64,000 nucleotides of DNA, taken from Aquisalimonas sp. 2447. Its GTDB lineage: Bacteria > Pseudomonadota > Gammaproteobacteria > Nitrococcales > Aquisalimonadaceae. The number at the start of each line of letters is the position of its first letter. Within the stretch, counting starts at the first letter, position 1. Positions 26,403-35,334 of this stretch are shown here, in pieces. The notes below the pieces were generated by a model. It had not been told where the DNA came from, ran no database searches, and was given only the letters and a program-made list of their open reading frames with translations. The translations under genes and the position numbers were made by a program. The stretch lies in the NCBI RefSeq assembly GCF_012044895.1, contig NZ_CP050695.1, positions 1,208,501-1,272,500 on the forward strand. The letters run 5' to 3'.

Positions 26403-29285
26403 ATGAAATTGGTTAAGAAGCAGAGCACCGGCGGGGCCGCCCCCGCATCAGGGCTGCTTGGCAAGGCCATCAATCGCCGCACCTTCCTCAAGGGGACCGG
26501 GCTTGCGGCGGGTGGCGTAGCCGTGGCCGGCATGCTGCCGACGTCGATGGTCAAAAAGGCCCATGCGGCGCGGCCCTACAATCCGCAGGGTGACATCACC
26601 GAGGTGAAGACCGTGTGCACCCACTGTTCCGTGGGGTGTGGCGTGATCGCCGAGGTGCAGGACGGCGTCTGGGTCGGCCAGGAGCCCAACCTGGACAGCC
26701 CGCTGAACCTGGGGGCGCACTGCGCCAAGGGCGCGTCGCTGCGCAACCACGGTCACAGCACCCGGCGTACCAAGTACCCCATGCGCATGCGCAATGGGCG
26801 CTGGGAGCGGATTACCTGGGAAGAGGCCATCGAAGAGATCGGCGACAAGCTGCTGGAGCTTCGCGAGGAGTCCGGTCCGGACACGCTCTGGTTCGCCGGC
26901 TCGTCCAAGGCCAGCAACGAGGGCTCCTACCTGCAGCGCAAGTTTGCCGCCTTCTGGGGCTCCAATAACGTCGACCACCAGGCGCGCATCTGCCACTCCA
27001 CCACTGTGGCCGGCGTTGCGAACACCTGGGGCTACGGCGCCATGACCAACTCGTACAACGACATGAACCACTCCAAGTGCATTGTCATGTGCGGGTCGAA
27101 TGCCGCCGAGGCCCATCCGGTGTCCATGCAGATGATCCTGCGCGGCAAGGAGAAGGGTGCCAAGCTGATTGTCATGGATCCCCGCTTCACGCGGACCGCG
27201 GCGCATTCGGATATCTACGTCCGCATGCGTTCCGGTACCGACGTGCCGCTGATCTGGGGCATTCTCTGGCACATCTTCGAGAATGAATGGGAAGACACCG
27301 AATATCTGCAGCAGCGGGTGTGGGGCATGGACCGCGTCCGCGAGGAAGTGGCCAAGTGGACCCCGGATGAAGTCGAGCGGGTGACAGGTGTCTCCGAGGA
27401 GGCGCTCTACGAAGTTGCCAAGACCATGGCGGAGAACCGCCCCGGTACCTTCGTCTGGTGCATGGGCGGGACCCAGCACACCATCGGCAACAACTACGTT
27501 CGCGCCTACAACTGCCTGCAGCTGGCGCTGGGCAACATCGGCAAGACCGGCGGTGGGGCAAACATCTTCCGCGGTCACGACAATGTGCAGGGCGCCACCG
27601 ATGTGGGCCCCAATGCCCACATCCTGCCGGGTTATTTCCCGCTCTCCGAGGGTGGCTGGCAGCACTGGGCCCGGGTCTGGGACGTGGACTACGACTACCT
27701 GGTCGGCCGGTTCGACGACGGCGAATACGACGATGGCCAGGGCGGCACCATCAAGCCCATGAACAACGTCGGCATCCCGGTGTCCCGCTGGATCGATGGC
27801 GTCCTCGAGGATCCGGACAACATCTCCCAGAAGGACAACATCCGCGCGGTGATGATGTGGGGCCACGCCCCCAACTCCCAGTCGCGCGGGCCGGAGATGA
27901 AGGAGGCCATGGAGAAGCTGGATCTCCTGGTGGTCATCGATCCCTATCCGACGGTGACGGCGGTGCTGGGCGAGCGGCAGAACAACACCTATCTGCTGCC
28001 GGCCTGCACCCAGTTCGAGACCCGCGGTTCGGTGACGGCCTCCAACCGCTCCATCCAGTGGCGTGATCAGGTGATCGAGCCGCTGTTCGAGGGCAAGCCC
28101 GACCACACTATCGCCTACCTGCTGGCACGGAAGCTCGGGTTCGCCGACGAGATGTTCAAGAACATCTCCATCGATCATGGCGAAGAGCCCAACGTCGAGG
28201 ACGTGCTGCGGGAGATCAACAGCGGCACCTGGACCATCGGCTACACCGGGCAGAGTCCGGAGCGGCTGAAGGCGCACATGCGTAACCAGGCCACCTTCGA
28301 CGTGGAATCGCTTCAGGCCAAGGGGGGCGAGCTGGACGGTGAGTACTACGGCCTGCCGTGGCCCTGCTGGGGCACCGCGGAGATGGGCCATGTCGGTACG
28401 CCGAACCTCTATGACACCAGTAAGGCCGTGGCCGACGGCGGGCTCACCTTCCGTGCCCGGTTCGGCACCGAGTACGAGGGCGAGAACCTGCTGGCGGAGG
28501 GCTCCTATTCCCTGGGGTCGGAGATCGAGGACGGCTATCCGGAGATCACCGCCGACATGATCCGCCAGCTCGGCTGGTGGAACGAGCTCACCGACGAGGA
28601 GAAGGCCGCGGCCGAAGGTCGCGACTGGAAGACGGACCTCTCCGGCGGGCTGCAGCGGGTGGCCATCAACCACGGGCTGGCCCCGTTCGGTAACGCCAAG
28701 GCCCGCTGCATGGTCTGGAACTTCCCGGACCCGATCCCGGTGCACCGTGAGCCGCTCTACACGCCGCGCTACGACCTGGTCAGCGACTACCCGACCTACG
28801 AGGACCGCCGGGCGTTCTACCGGCTGCCCACACGTTGGGAGTCCATCCAGGCCCAGGACTACTCCGGCGACTTCCCGCTGATCCACACCAGCGGACGTCT
28901 CGTGGAGTACGAGGGCGGTGGTGAAGAGACCCGCTCCAATCCCTGGCTTGCCGAGCTCAAGCAGGACATGTTCGTCGAGATCAACCCGGCCGATGCCAAC
29001 GACGCCGGGGTGCGGGACGGACAAATGGTCTGGCTCGAGGGGCCGGAGGGCGGTCGCATCCGGGTCAAGGCTCTGGTGACGCAACGTGTCGGTCGCGGCA
29101 CGGTGTTCACGCCGTTCCACTTCGGTGGGCACTTCCAGGGCGAGGACCTCATCGATCGGTACCCCGAGGGCGCAGCCCCCTACGTGCGCGGTGATTCCAC
29201 CAATACCGCCACCACGTATGGCTATGACTCGGTGACCCAGATGCAGGAAACCAAGACCACGCTGTGCCGCGTGACACCGGCCTGA
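26403..29285 (+). CDS. fdhA: respiratory formate dehydrogenase, catalytic (alpha) subunit
   Basis: A 960-residue enzyme oxidising formate to CO2 with Mo/W-bis-MGD in the periplasm. The Tat signal NRRTFLKG is at residues 24-31. A [4Fe-4S] cluster is bound by Cys72, Cys75, Cys79 and Cys107. The active-site residue is Cys197 in ARICHST, where E. coli FdnG has selenocysteine, so this is a Cys-type enzyme and no selenium machinery is needed. The C-terminal molybdopterin dinucleotide-binding domain (about 815-960) includes FTPFHFGGH. It is the central gene of a locus with chaperone, beta and gamma subunits. Confidence 0.96.
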   Translation: MKLVKKQSTGGAAPASGLLGKAINRRTFLKGTGLAAGGVAVAGMLPTSMVKKAHAARPYNPQGDITEVKTVCTHCSVGCGVIAEVQDGVWVGQEPNLDSPLNLGAHCAKGASLRNHGHSTRRTKYPMRMRNGRWERITWEEAIEEIGDKLLELREESGPDTLWFAGSSKASNEGSYLQRKFAAFWGSNNVDHQARICHSTTVAGVANTWGYGAMTNSYNDMNHSKCIVMCGSNAAEAHPVSMQMILRGKEKGAKLIVMDPRFTRTAAHSDIYVRMRSGTDVPLIWGILWHIFENEWEDTEYLQQRVWGMDRVREEVAKWTPDEVERVTGVSEEALYEVAKTMAENRPGTFVWCMGGTQHTIGNNYVRAYNCLQLALGNIGKTGGGANIFRGHDNVQGATDVGPNAHILPGYFPLSEGGWQHWARVWDVDYDYLVGRFDDGEYDDGQGGTIKPMNNVGIPVSRWIDGVLEDPDNISQKDNIRAVMMWGHAPNSQSRGPEMKEAMEKLDLLVVIDPYPTVTAVLGERQNNTYLLPACTQFETRGSVTASNRSIQWRDQVIEPLFEGKPDHTIAYLLARKLGFADEMFKNISIDHGEEPNVEDVLREINSGTWTIGYTGQSPERLKAHMRNQATFDVESLQAKGGELDGEYYGLPWPCWGTAEMGHVGTPNLYDTSKAVADGGLTFRARFGTEYEGENLLAEGSYSLGSEIEDGYPEITADMIRQLGWWNELTDEEKAAAEGRDWKTDLSGGLQRVAINHGLAPFGNAKARCMVWNFPDPIPVHREPLYTPRYDLVSDYPTYEDRRAFYRLPTRWESIQAQDYSGDFPLIHTSGRLVEYEGGGEETRSNPWLAELKQDMFVEINPADANDAGVRDGQMVWLEGPEGGRIRVKALVTQRVGRGTVFTPFHFGGHFQGEDLIDRYPEGAAPYVRGDSTNTATTYGYDSVTQMQETKTTLCRVTPA

Positions 29286-29311
29286 GCCCGAATTGAGAGG
29301 AGAATGCCGTC

Positions 29312-29902
29312 ATGGCAAGAATGAAGTTTCTCTGTGACGCCGAACGCTGCATCGAGTGCCAGGCCTGTGTGACTGCCTGCAAGAACGAGCATGAAGTGCC
29401 GTGGGGCGTGAATCGGCGCCGGGTCATCGTCATGAACGACGGTCAGCCCGGCGAAAAAGCCATCTCCGTGGCCTGCATGCACTGTACCGATGCGCCATGC
29501 GCCGCGGTATGTCCGGTGGATTGCTTCTACACCACTGCGGACGGGATCGTGCTGCACGACAAGGACCTGTGCATCGGCTGCGGCTACTGCTTCTACGCCT
29601 GTCCCTTCGGGGCGCCGCAGTACCCGCAGCAGACGGCTTTCGGCGTCCGCGGCAAGATGGACAAGTGCACCTTCTGCGCGGGCGGGCCGGAGCCGGCCCA
29701 CTCCCAGGAGGAGCTGACCAAGTACGGCACCAACCGGGTGGAAGAGGGCAAGCTGCCGCTGTGTGCGGAGATGTGTGCCACCAAGGCGCTCATCGCGGGT
29801 GACGGCAACGTGATTGCCGACATCTACCGCAAGCGGGTCATGACCCGGGGTGGCCGGCCGCAGACCTGGGGCTGGCAGTCCGCCTACGGTCAGGACGTGT
29901 GA
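29312..29902 (+). CDS. fdhB: formate dehydrogenase, iron-sulfur (beta) subunit
   Basis: A 196-residue electron-transfer subunit binding four [4Fe-4S] clusters. Cys groups are CIECQACVTACKNEHE (residues 13-28), CMHCTDAPCAAVCPVDC (about 55-71), CIGCGYCFYACPFGAPQ (about 88-104), and CTFC plus CAEMCATKAL. It lacks its own signal and lacks the C-terminal membrane anchor of FdnH, so it is probably carried out with FdhA through the Tat system. It passes electrons from FdhA to the cytochrome b subunit encoded downstream. Confidence 0.94.
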   Translation: MARMKFLCDAERCIECQACVTACKNEHEVPWGVNRRRVIVMNDGQPGEKAISVACMHCTDAPCAAVCPVDCFYTTADGIVLHDKDLCIGCGYCFYACPFGAPQYPQQTAFGVRGKMDKCTFCAGGPEPAHSQEELTKYGTNRVEEGKLPLCAEMCATKALIAGDGNVIADIYRKRVMTRGGRPQTWGWQSAYGQDV

Positions 29903-29982
29903 CGGGGTACCGCCGGGGCTACGGCCCCGGCGGCTCGGCTCGCTGTAGAAGAACAACAGGAACGCTGAGAGAGGAGCATTCC

Positions 29983-30177
29983 ATGATGCCGAAAAAACTG
30001 ACCCTGTCCGCCGTCGCCGCCCTGAGCCTGGGGCTGCTGGCTGGCTGTTCCGATGTGACGCTCTATGAGCCCGGGGTCTACAAGGGTTCGGGAGATGACG
30101 CCGCATCCGAAGAGGCAGCGGAACGTCGGGCCGGTAGCCTGAGAGATCGGGCCCAGCAAGCCCATACGGACCGCTAG
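29983..30177 (+). CDS. small lipoprotein of the formate dehydrogenase operon
   Basis: A 64-residue protein with a lipoprotein signal: basic start MMPKKLT, hydrophobic core, and lipobox LLAGC (Cys24). The mature part is short and polar: TLYEPGVYKGSGDDAASEE. It lies between fdhB and fdhC with a GAGAGGAG ribosome site. Similar short lipoproteins occur at this position in related loci. It may help attach or assemble the enzyme at the membrane; function is not known. Confidence 0.7.
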   Translation: MMPKKLTLSAVAALSLGLLAGCSDVTLYEPGVYKGSGDDAASEEAAERRAGSLRDRAQQAHTDR

Positions 30178-30194
30178 GTGCGGAGGAGATCGCC

Positions 30195-31307
30195 ATGAGC
30201 AAGCATCCTGATCCGGCCGCCCGGGCAAAACGGCGGTGGCGTTCCATGCTGTGGACCATACTGGCCATTGTCTTTCTGGCGGTGGCGCTGCCGTCGGCGA
30301 GCTACCTGTTTGCGCAAACAGGCGCCGGCGAGCAGCAACGGACCTTCTCGGAGCGCAGCGAGACCAATCCGAGGTCCGACATGTGGCGGGACGGCCGGCG
30401 CGGAGAGGGTGGTTTCACCACCCAGACCGGGCCCTACGTCACCAACCAGATGATGACCAACGTCGGCGAGAACTACCGGCAGCTGCGCACGGGGCCGTTG
30501 ATGACGGCGGGTGGCTGGCTGCTGGCCATTGCCTTCTTCGCCGTTCTCGCCTTCTATCTGGTGAGTGGCCAGAAGAAGATCGAGGGTGGCCGCTCGGGGC
30601 AGACGGTGGTGCGCTGGAAGGCGTACGAACGAGCCCTGCACTGGATTACCGCGGCCTGCTTCATCATCCTGGCCATTACTGGTCTCAGCCTGCTGTTCGG
30701 CCGCGCGGTACTGATCCCGATCTTCGGTCACCAGGGGTTCGCAGCCTACGCCGAGTTGGCCTACTGGGCCCACAACGTGGTGGGGCCGGTGTTCTCGGTG
30801 GGGGTGCTGCTGATGATCGTGCTGTTCATCAAGCACAACATCCCCAACAGGACCGACCTGGAGTGGTTCAAGAAGGGTGGGGGTATTATCGGCAACAAGC
30901 ACCCCTCGGCCGGCAAGATGAACGGCGGCGAGAAAGTGTGGTTCTGGCTGGGGCTCGTGGTGCTCGGGTTGGCGGTGATCATCACCGGCTTCATTGCGCT
31001 GTTCCCCAACTGGGGCTTCCAGACCCGTGAGATCATGTCCTGGTCGCTGCTGATTCACGCCTCGGCGGCTATCGCCTGGATTGCTTTCTTCCTGGGGCAC
31101 GCCTATATCGGCACACTGGGGACCGAAGGCGCCCTGGAGGGCATGACCCGTGGACGTGTGGATACGGCCTGGGCCAAGCAGCACCACGACCTCTGGTACG
31201 AGGAGGTGCTGGCCGCCGGCGAGAAACCAGTGTCCGAGGACCAGCTCAAGGAACGGGAGAAACAGGGTGCGCCCGGAGGTGCGCCGGCGGGGCAGCAGGG
31301 TTCCTGA
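30195..31307 (+). CDS. fdhC: formate dehydrogenase, cytochrome b556 (gamma) subunit
   Basis: A 370-residue membrane protein that anchors the enzyme and reduces quinone. It has an N-terminal transmembrane helix (about 17-37), a long periplasmic stretch, another helix near residues 95-117, then a four-helix cytochrome b domain. Candidate haem ligands include His in RALHWITAACFIILAITG (about residue 150) and the WSLLIHASAAIAWIAFFLGHAY helix. FGHQGFAAYAELAYWAHNVVGP is characteristic. The gene closes the operon; a clear terminator follows at 31330. Confidence 0.93.
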   Translation: MSKHPDPAARAKRRWRSMLWTILAIVFLAVALPSASYLFAQTGAGEQQRTFSERSETNPRSDMWRDGRRGEGGFTTQTGPYVTNQMMTNVGENYRQLRTGPLMTAGGWLLAIAFFAVLAFYLVSGQKKIEGGRSGQTVVRWKAYERALHWITAACFIILAITGLSLLFGRAVLIPIFGHQGFAAYAELAYWAHNVVGPVFSVGVLLMIVLFIKHNIPNRTDLEWFKKGGGIIGNKHPSAGKMNGGEKVWFWLGLVVLGLAVIITGFIALFPNWGFQTREIMSWSLLIHASAAIAWIAFFLGHAYIGTLGTEGALEGMTRGRVDTAWAKQHHDLWYEEVLAAGEKPVSEDQLKEREKQGAPGGAPAGQQGS

Positions 31308-31329
31308 ACTCTGTTCCCGCACACCGCAG

Positions 31330-31367
31330 CGGCAGCCGTCCCTCCGGGGCGGCTGCCGTTCGTTTTT
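31330..31367 (+). terminator. rho-independent terminator of the formate dehydrogenase operon
   Basis: CGGCAGCCG (31330-31338) pairs with CGGCTGCCG (31350-31358), followed by TTCGTTTTT. It lies 23 bases after the fdhC stop. This is the most convincing intrinsic terminator seen in the window. Confidence 0.85.
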
Positions 31368-31427
31368 CCGGAGATCAGGTCTCGCCTGGCTCCGGAGCAA
31401 CTCACGCAAGCATGCGCAGGGTGAGCC

Positions 31428-31931
31428 ATGAAGTTCATGTGTGTGGCCCGGCTGGATGACACCGACGAGCATGTCTACGAGCGGGCCGCCCAAGTCGGTG
31501 AGCCCGCGGTGCCGGGTTCCTTTGTGTTCACCTTTTCCGATCGCGACCCGGCTGCGTTCCAGGGCAAGGAGTTGCAGGCCTTCCGTCACGGTTTTTTGGG
31601 CACGCGCTCCTTTGGCTGGGCAACGGTGGTGGTCATCGCCGAGATCGACGACGGTGAGTACAAGAGCGTCATCGAAAGCCTGGCCCGCCACTTTGTCAGC
31701 GAGTACGGCGCCCCGGACCTGGAGGCGGCCCTGCCGGTGGCCCGCGACGAGGCAGAGTATGCGGCCAGTCTGTGCGAACATGAAGTGAATACCCTGTTGG
31801 CGGTGGAGCGCGCCGCGGACGCCGACGGCATTCACGAGGCATTCAAGACCGTGCAGCCCCAGGCCGACTGGGAAGGCGCCGGCAACAAGCCGGTGCGGGT
31901 CTGGGATTTTTTTCGCGAAGATGGCGCCTGA
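31428..31931 (+). CDS. DUF6505 family protein
   Basis: A 167-residue soluble protein beginning MKFMCVARLDDTDEHVYERAA. Other notable parts are GSFVFTFSDRDPAAF and GTRSFGWATVVVIAEI. It resembles the DUF6505 family, which I recall near formate dehydrogenase genes in proteobacteria; no function is established. It follows the operon terminator by 60 bases and has a weak ribosome site, so it may be transcribed separately. Confidence 0.65.
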   Translation: MKFMCVARLDDTDEHVYERAAQVGEPAVPGSFVFTFSDRDPAAFQGKELQAFRHGFLGTRSFGWATVVVIAEIDDGEYKSVIESLARHFVSEYGAPDLEAALPVARDEAEYAASLCEHEVNTLLAVERAADADGIHEAFKTVQPQADWEGAGNKPVRVWDFFREDGA

Positions 31932-31942
31932 GCCTTTTATGG

Positions 31943-31998
31943 CGGGTTGCCCGGACTTCGCGCCCGTCAGGGTGTTGCGTTTTCGCCCGGGCAACCCG
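31943..31998. repeat. 12-bp perfect inverted repeat before phaC
   Basis: CGGGTTGCCCGG (31943-31954) and CCGGGCAACCCG (31987-31998) are exact reverse complements separated by 32 bases. It lies just after the DUF6505 stop. It may fold as a long-loop hairpin that ends DUF6505 transcription or lies in the phaC leader. No T-run follows. Confidence 0.45.
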
Positions 31999-32064
31999 AC
32001 CATGCAGTAAGATGCGGCGTAGGATGACCGACGCATGCACTGCCGAGAAACCGAGGAGGAGTCC

Positions 32065-33867
32065 ATGAGCGAAGCCAGTGGTCGTAGCCCGCAGGTTGAT
32101 CCGGAAAAGCTGTCCCAGTCCATGCTGGAGGTGGCCGGCAAGAGCCAGAAGCTCGTCCAGGATTTTCTCTCCCGCCAGGAATCGGCAGAGCTGATCAGCC
32201 ACGATGACTCCCGCCACATGTTGCAGCTCTTCCAGGATTTCTATGCCCGGCTCATGTCGGATCCGGTCTCGCTGGTGCAGGCGCAGATGCAGTTCTGGCA
32301 GAACTACATGGCACTGATGCACAGCACCAGCATGCGCATGATGGGGATGGACTCCGAGCCCGCCATTGCGCCCAAGCCCGGCGACAAGCGCTTCAAGGAC
32401 GCGCAGTGGGAAGAGAACCCGCTGTTCGACTTCATCAAGCAGTCCTACCTGCTGACGGCGGACCATGTGCACAACACCGTCGCCAACGTTGAAGGCATGG
32501 ACGACAAGACCAAGCGCAAGGTGGACTTCTATACCCGGCAGTTCGTCAACGCCATGTCGCCGACGAACTTCGTCGCCACCAACCCGGAAGTGCTGCAGAA
32601 GACCATCGACACCGGTGGCCAGAATCTCATCAATGGCCTGAACAAGCTGCTGGAGGATCTGGAACGCGGCAACGGTGAGCTCAAGATCCGCATGACCCAT
32701 CCGGAGGCTTTCGAGGTGGGCAAGGACATGGCCGTCACCCCGGGGAAGGTGGTCTACCAGAATGACCTGATCCAGCTCATTCAGTACACGCCCACGACGG
32801 AGCAGGTCCACAAACGGCCGGTGATCATCACGCCGCCCTGGATCAACAAGTACTACATACTGGACCTGCGCCCGGACAACTCCGTGGTCAAGCACCTGGT
32901 GGACCAGGGTCATACCGTGTTCATGACGTCCTGGCGAAACCCCACGCCGGAACTCGCCGACAAGACCTTTGACGACTACATGCTTGAAGGCCCGCTGTCG
33001 GCCATGGACGTGGCGGAAGAGATCACCGGTGAGTCCGAGTTCAACATGGTGGGCTACTGCCTGGGCGGGACGTTGCTCGCCAGCACCCTGGCGTACTGCG
33101 CCGAAAAAGGCGACAAGCGTCCGCAGAGTGCCACCTTCTTCGTGACGTTGCTGGATTTCGAGAGCCCCGGGGACCTGGAACTGTTCATCGACGAGGAGCA
33201 GCTGGAGGTCCTGGAAAAGCAGATGAACGAGCGCGGCGTGCTCAAAGGCAGCCAGATGGCCACCGCCATGAATATGCTGCGGGACAACGACCTGATCTGG
33301 TCATTCTTCGTCAACAACTATCTCCACGGCGAGGATCCGTTCCCCTTCGATCTGCTCTACTGGAACCAGGACTCCACCAACATGCCCGCGCGCATGCACT
33401 CGTTCTACCTGCGCAACATGTACCTGAAGAACAAGCTCCGGGAGCCCGGCGGTATCAGCTTGAACGGTGTGCCCATCGACCTCTCGAAGGTGGAGGTGCC
33501 GGCGTACTACATCTCCACCAAGGAAGACCATATCGCGCCCTGGCGTGCCACTTACGAGGGCGCCAAGCTATTGTCCAGCAACGTCAAGTTCACCCTGGGC
33601 ATGTCCGGGCATATTGCTGGGGTGGTCAACCCGCCATCGAAGAACAAGTACGGCTACTGGACCAATACCCGCACCGGCAAACTGCCGGCGGACCCGGATG
33701 ACTGGTGGGAAAAGGCCGCCTTCCGGGAAGGCTCCTGGTGGCCGGACTGGCACAAGTGGCTGGGCCAGAAGGGCGGCGCCAAAGTGGATGCGCGCACGCC
33801 CGGGAGCAAGAAGCACCCGCCCATCGAGGATGCTCCCGGCAGCTACGTGCGCGAACGCCACGACTGA
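32065..33867 (+). CDS. phaC: class I poly(3-hydroxyalkanoate) synthase
   Basis: PhaC polymerises (R)-3-hydroxyacyl-CoA into storage polyester at granule surfaces. The 600-residue length fits class I. The catalytic triad is complete: Cys332 in the lipase-like box GYCLGG, Asp488 in TKEDHIAP, and His516 in GHIAGVVNPP. The N-terminal region (residues 1-200) is the variable domain, and the PhaC_N part includes LLTADHVHNTVANVEGMDDKTKRKVDF near residue 135. ATG 32065 follows GAGGAGGAG. No phaA, phaB or phasin gene is adjacent. Confidence 0.95.
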   Translation: MSEASGRSPQVDPEKLSQSMLEVAGKSQKLVQDFLSRQESAELISHDDSRHMLQLFQDFYARLMSDPVSLVQAQMQFWQNYMALMHSTSMRMMGMDSEPAIAPKPGDKRFKDAQWEENPLFDFIKQSYLLTADHVHNTVANVEGMDDKTKRKVDFYTRQFVNAMSPTNFVATNPEVLQKTIDTGGQNLINGLNKLLEDLERGNGELKIRMTHPEAFEVGKDMAVTPGKVVYQNDLIQLIQYTPTTEQVHKRPVIITPPWINKYYILDLRPDNSVVKHLVDQGHTVFMTSWRNPTPELADKTFDDYMLEGPLSAMDVAEEITGESEFNMVGYCLGGTLLASTLAYCAEKGDKRPQSATFFVTLLDFESPGDLELFIDEEQLEVLEKQMNERGVLKGSQMATAMNMLRDNDLIWSFFVNNYLHGEDPFPFDLLYWNQDSTNMPARMHSFYLRNMYLKNKLREPGGISLNGVPIDLSKVEVPAYYISTKEDHIAPWRATYEGAKLLSSNVKFTLGMSGHIAGVVNPPSKNKYGYWTNTRTGKLPADPDDWWEKAAFREGSWWPDWHKWLGQKGGAKVDARTPGSKKHPPIEDAPGSYVRERHD

Positions 33868-33886
33868 CGGCTGCGACGGTTACCAC

Positions 33887-33918
33887 GTCACCGGCGACGT
33901 TCTGGCGTCGCCGGTGAC
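33887..33918. terminator. 13-bp perfect hairpin between convergent genes
   Basis: GTCACCGGCGACG (33887-33899) pairs exactly with CGTCGCCGGTGAC (33906-33918) around a six-base loop. It sits between the phaC stop and the end of the convergent MgtC/DUF4010 gene. No T-run is present, but position and strength suggest a shared terminator. Confidence 0.65.
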
Positions 33919-33929
33919 AGTACAGCGGG

Positions 33930-35180
33930 TCACACCAGGATCAGTGCGGCGATCCCCGTGATCGCCATGGCGCCCAGCACGGGAGCCACGCGTACGGCCA
34001 TGGCCCGACCGCCAATGCCGCTGGCGAGGGCAGCCTTGCTCAGACTGTTGGTGGCCGCGGCGATGATCATGCCGGTCACGGCCACGTCGGCCGCGGTGTC
34101 GGCAGCCGCCAGCCGGGCCAGTGACACCAGAATCGCGTCTACGTCCGCCAGCCCGGAGATCGCCGCCAGGACCAGTATGCCGGCGTCCCCGAACCACGCC
34201 TCCAGCGCCGCGGTGAGCAGCAGGATCAGGGCCAGCAGCAGGCCGAATCCGAACGCGGCCTTGAGTTCGATGGGGTTCGGGAGATGGGTCTCGCGGTGAC
34301 TGGTGGCGCTTACCCGCCAGGCGAGAATGGCCGCACCCAGCAGGCCCGTTGCCGCCATCGCCAGCAGTGGCGGCGTGATTTTCGCAAGCAACGCCGGATT
34401 GATGACAGTCAGCAGAACCGCCATGCGCGCGAACATGGTGGTGCACCCCAGGACCAGGCCGGCCGAGAGCACCGCCTGCAGTTCCGGCCGCCCGCGGGCG
34501 AGCCGGGCAAAATTCAGTGTCAGCGCCGTGGACGAGGCCAGCCCGCCGAAGGCGCCGGTCACCAGCAGCCCGCGCGTGGCTCCCACCAGCCGTACGGCAA
34601 TGTAGCCGGCGAACGAGAGGCCGGCCACCAGCACCACCAGCATCCAGATCTGGCGCGGATTCCAGGCATCCCACGGCCCGTAAGCCGTATCCGGGAGCAG
34701 GGGCAGGAGCACCACCGAGAGCAGTAGCAGCGTGAACGCCGCCTGGAGTTCTTCTCGGGTAATACGGCGCAGCCAGTTGTGCAGTTCCGGTTTCAGGCCC
34801 AGGAGCACCACCATGGCCACGGCCGTCGCGGCGGCGATATCCGGGTGGCCCAGACCGGCGAGCGAGCCGAGCACGAACGTCAGCAGGCCGGCCACCGCGC
34901 TGGTAATGCCGCTGTCCCCCTCTTCGGTGGTATGCAGGGCGTAGGCGGTGACCAGGATGACGGTGACGGCGAGCAGCGCCACCACGAATGCGGCCACGCC
35001 GGTTTCCTGCCACAACAGGCCGACCACACCGCCGAGCAGGCCCAGCAGGCCGTAGGTCCGTACGCCGGCAATCCGTGTGCCCTCTTCGGCCTCGCGTCGC
35101 TGCCAGCCGCGCTCGACGCCGATCAGCAGGCCGATGGCCAGTGCGGCGAGCAGCGCGGGGGCGGCTGCTTCAAGGTTCAT
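33930..35180 (-). CDS. MgtC/SapB + DUF4010 membrane protein
   Basis: A 416-residue inner-membrane protein with about 11-12 transmembrane helices. The first 130 residues are MgtC-like: LAIGLLIGVERGW at about 14-26 and RIAGVRTYGLLGLLGGVVG. The rest is DUF4010, with LVTGAFGGLASSTALTLNFARLA and ADVDAILVSLARLAA. Some MgtC proteins relate to Mg2+ stress, but this two-domain form has no proven role; transport is a guess. ATG 35180 follows GGAGGAG closely. It is convergent with phaC and divergent from the porin. Confidence 0.82.
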   Translation of the reverse strand: MNLEAAAPALLAALAIGLLIGVERGWQRREAEEGTRIAGVRTYGLLGLLGGVVGLLWQETGVAAFVVALLAVTVILVTAYALHTTEEGDSGITSAVAGLLTFVLGSLAGLGHPDIAAATAVAMVVLLGLKPELHNWLRRITREELQAAFTLLLLSVVLLPLLPDTAYGPWDAWNPRQIWMLVVLVAGLSFAGYIAVRLVGATRGLLVTGAFGGLASSTALTLNFARLARGRPELQAVLSAGLVLGCTTMFARMAVLLTVINPALLAKITPPLLAMAATGLLGAAILAWRVSATSHRETHLPNPIELKAAFGFGLLLALILLLTAALEAWFGDAGILVLAAISGLADVDAILVSLARLAAADTAADVAVTGMIIAAATNSLSKAALASGIGGRAMAVRVAPVLGAMAITGIAALILV

Positions 35181-35334
35181 GGCTCCTCCGTCGTCCTGCC
35201 GGCCCCCGCGTGGCGGGGCCGCCGGTGCTCCATTGTGCCCCATTGGGGCGGCCGCCCCGGCATGTTTGATGACACGGGCGGCCCGTGCACGCACAATACG
35301 CGCTCATCATTGCGACGCAACAAACGGGGATGGC

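Noticed and set aside
26991-26993. Selenocysteine at the FdhA active site
   Set aside because: The codon in ARICHST is TGC (Cys), not TGA, so the enzyme is the Cys form.
26448-29132. An 894-codon open frame on the minus strand opposite fdhA
   Set aside because: It mirrors the codon pattern of fdhA in GC-rich DNA, has no ribosome site or recognisable motif, and fdhA is certain.
30174-32219. A 681-codon minus-strand frame opposite fdhC, DUF6505 and the phaC start
   Set aside because: It spans several genes, a terminator and gaps on the other strand; composition is that of a GC-rich shadow frame.
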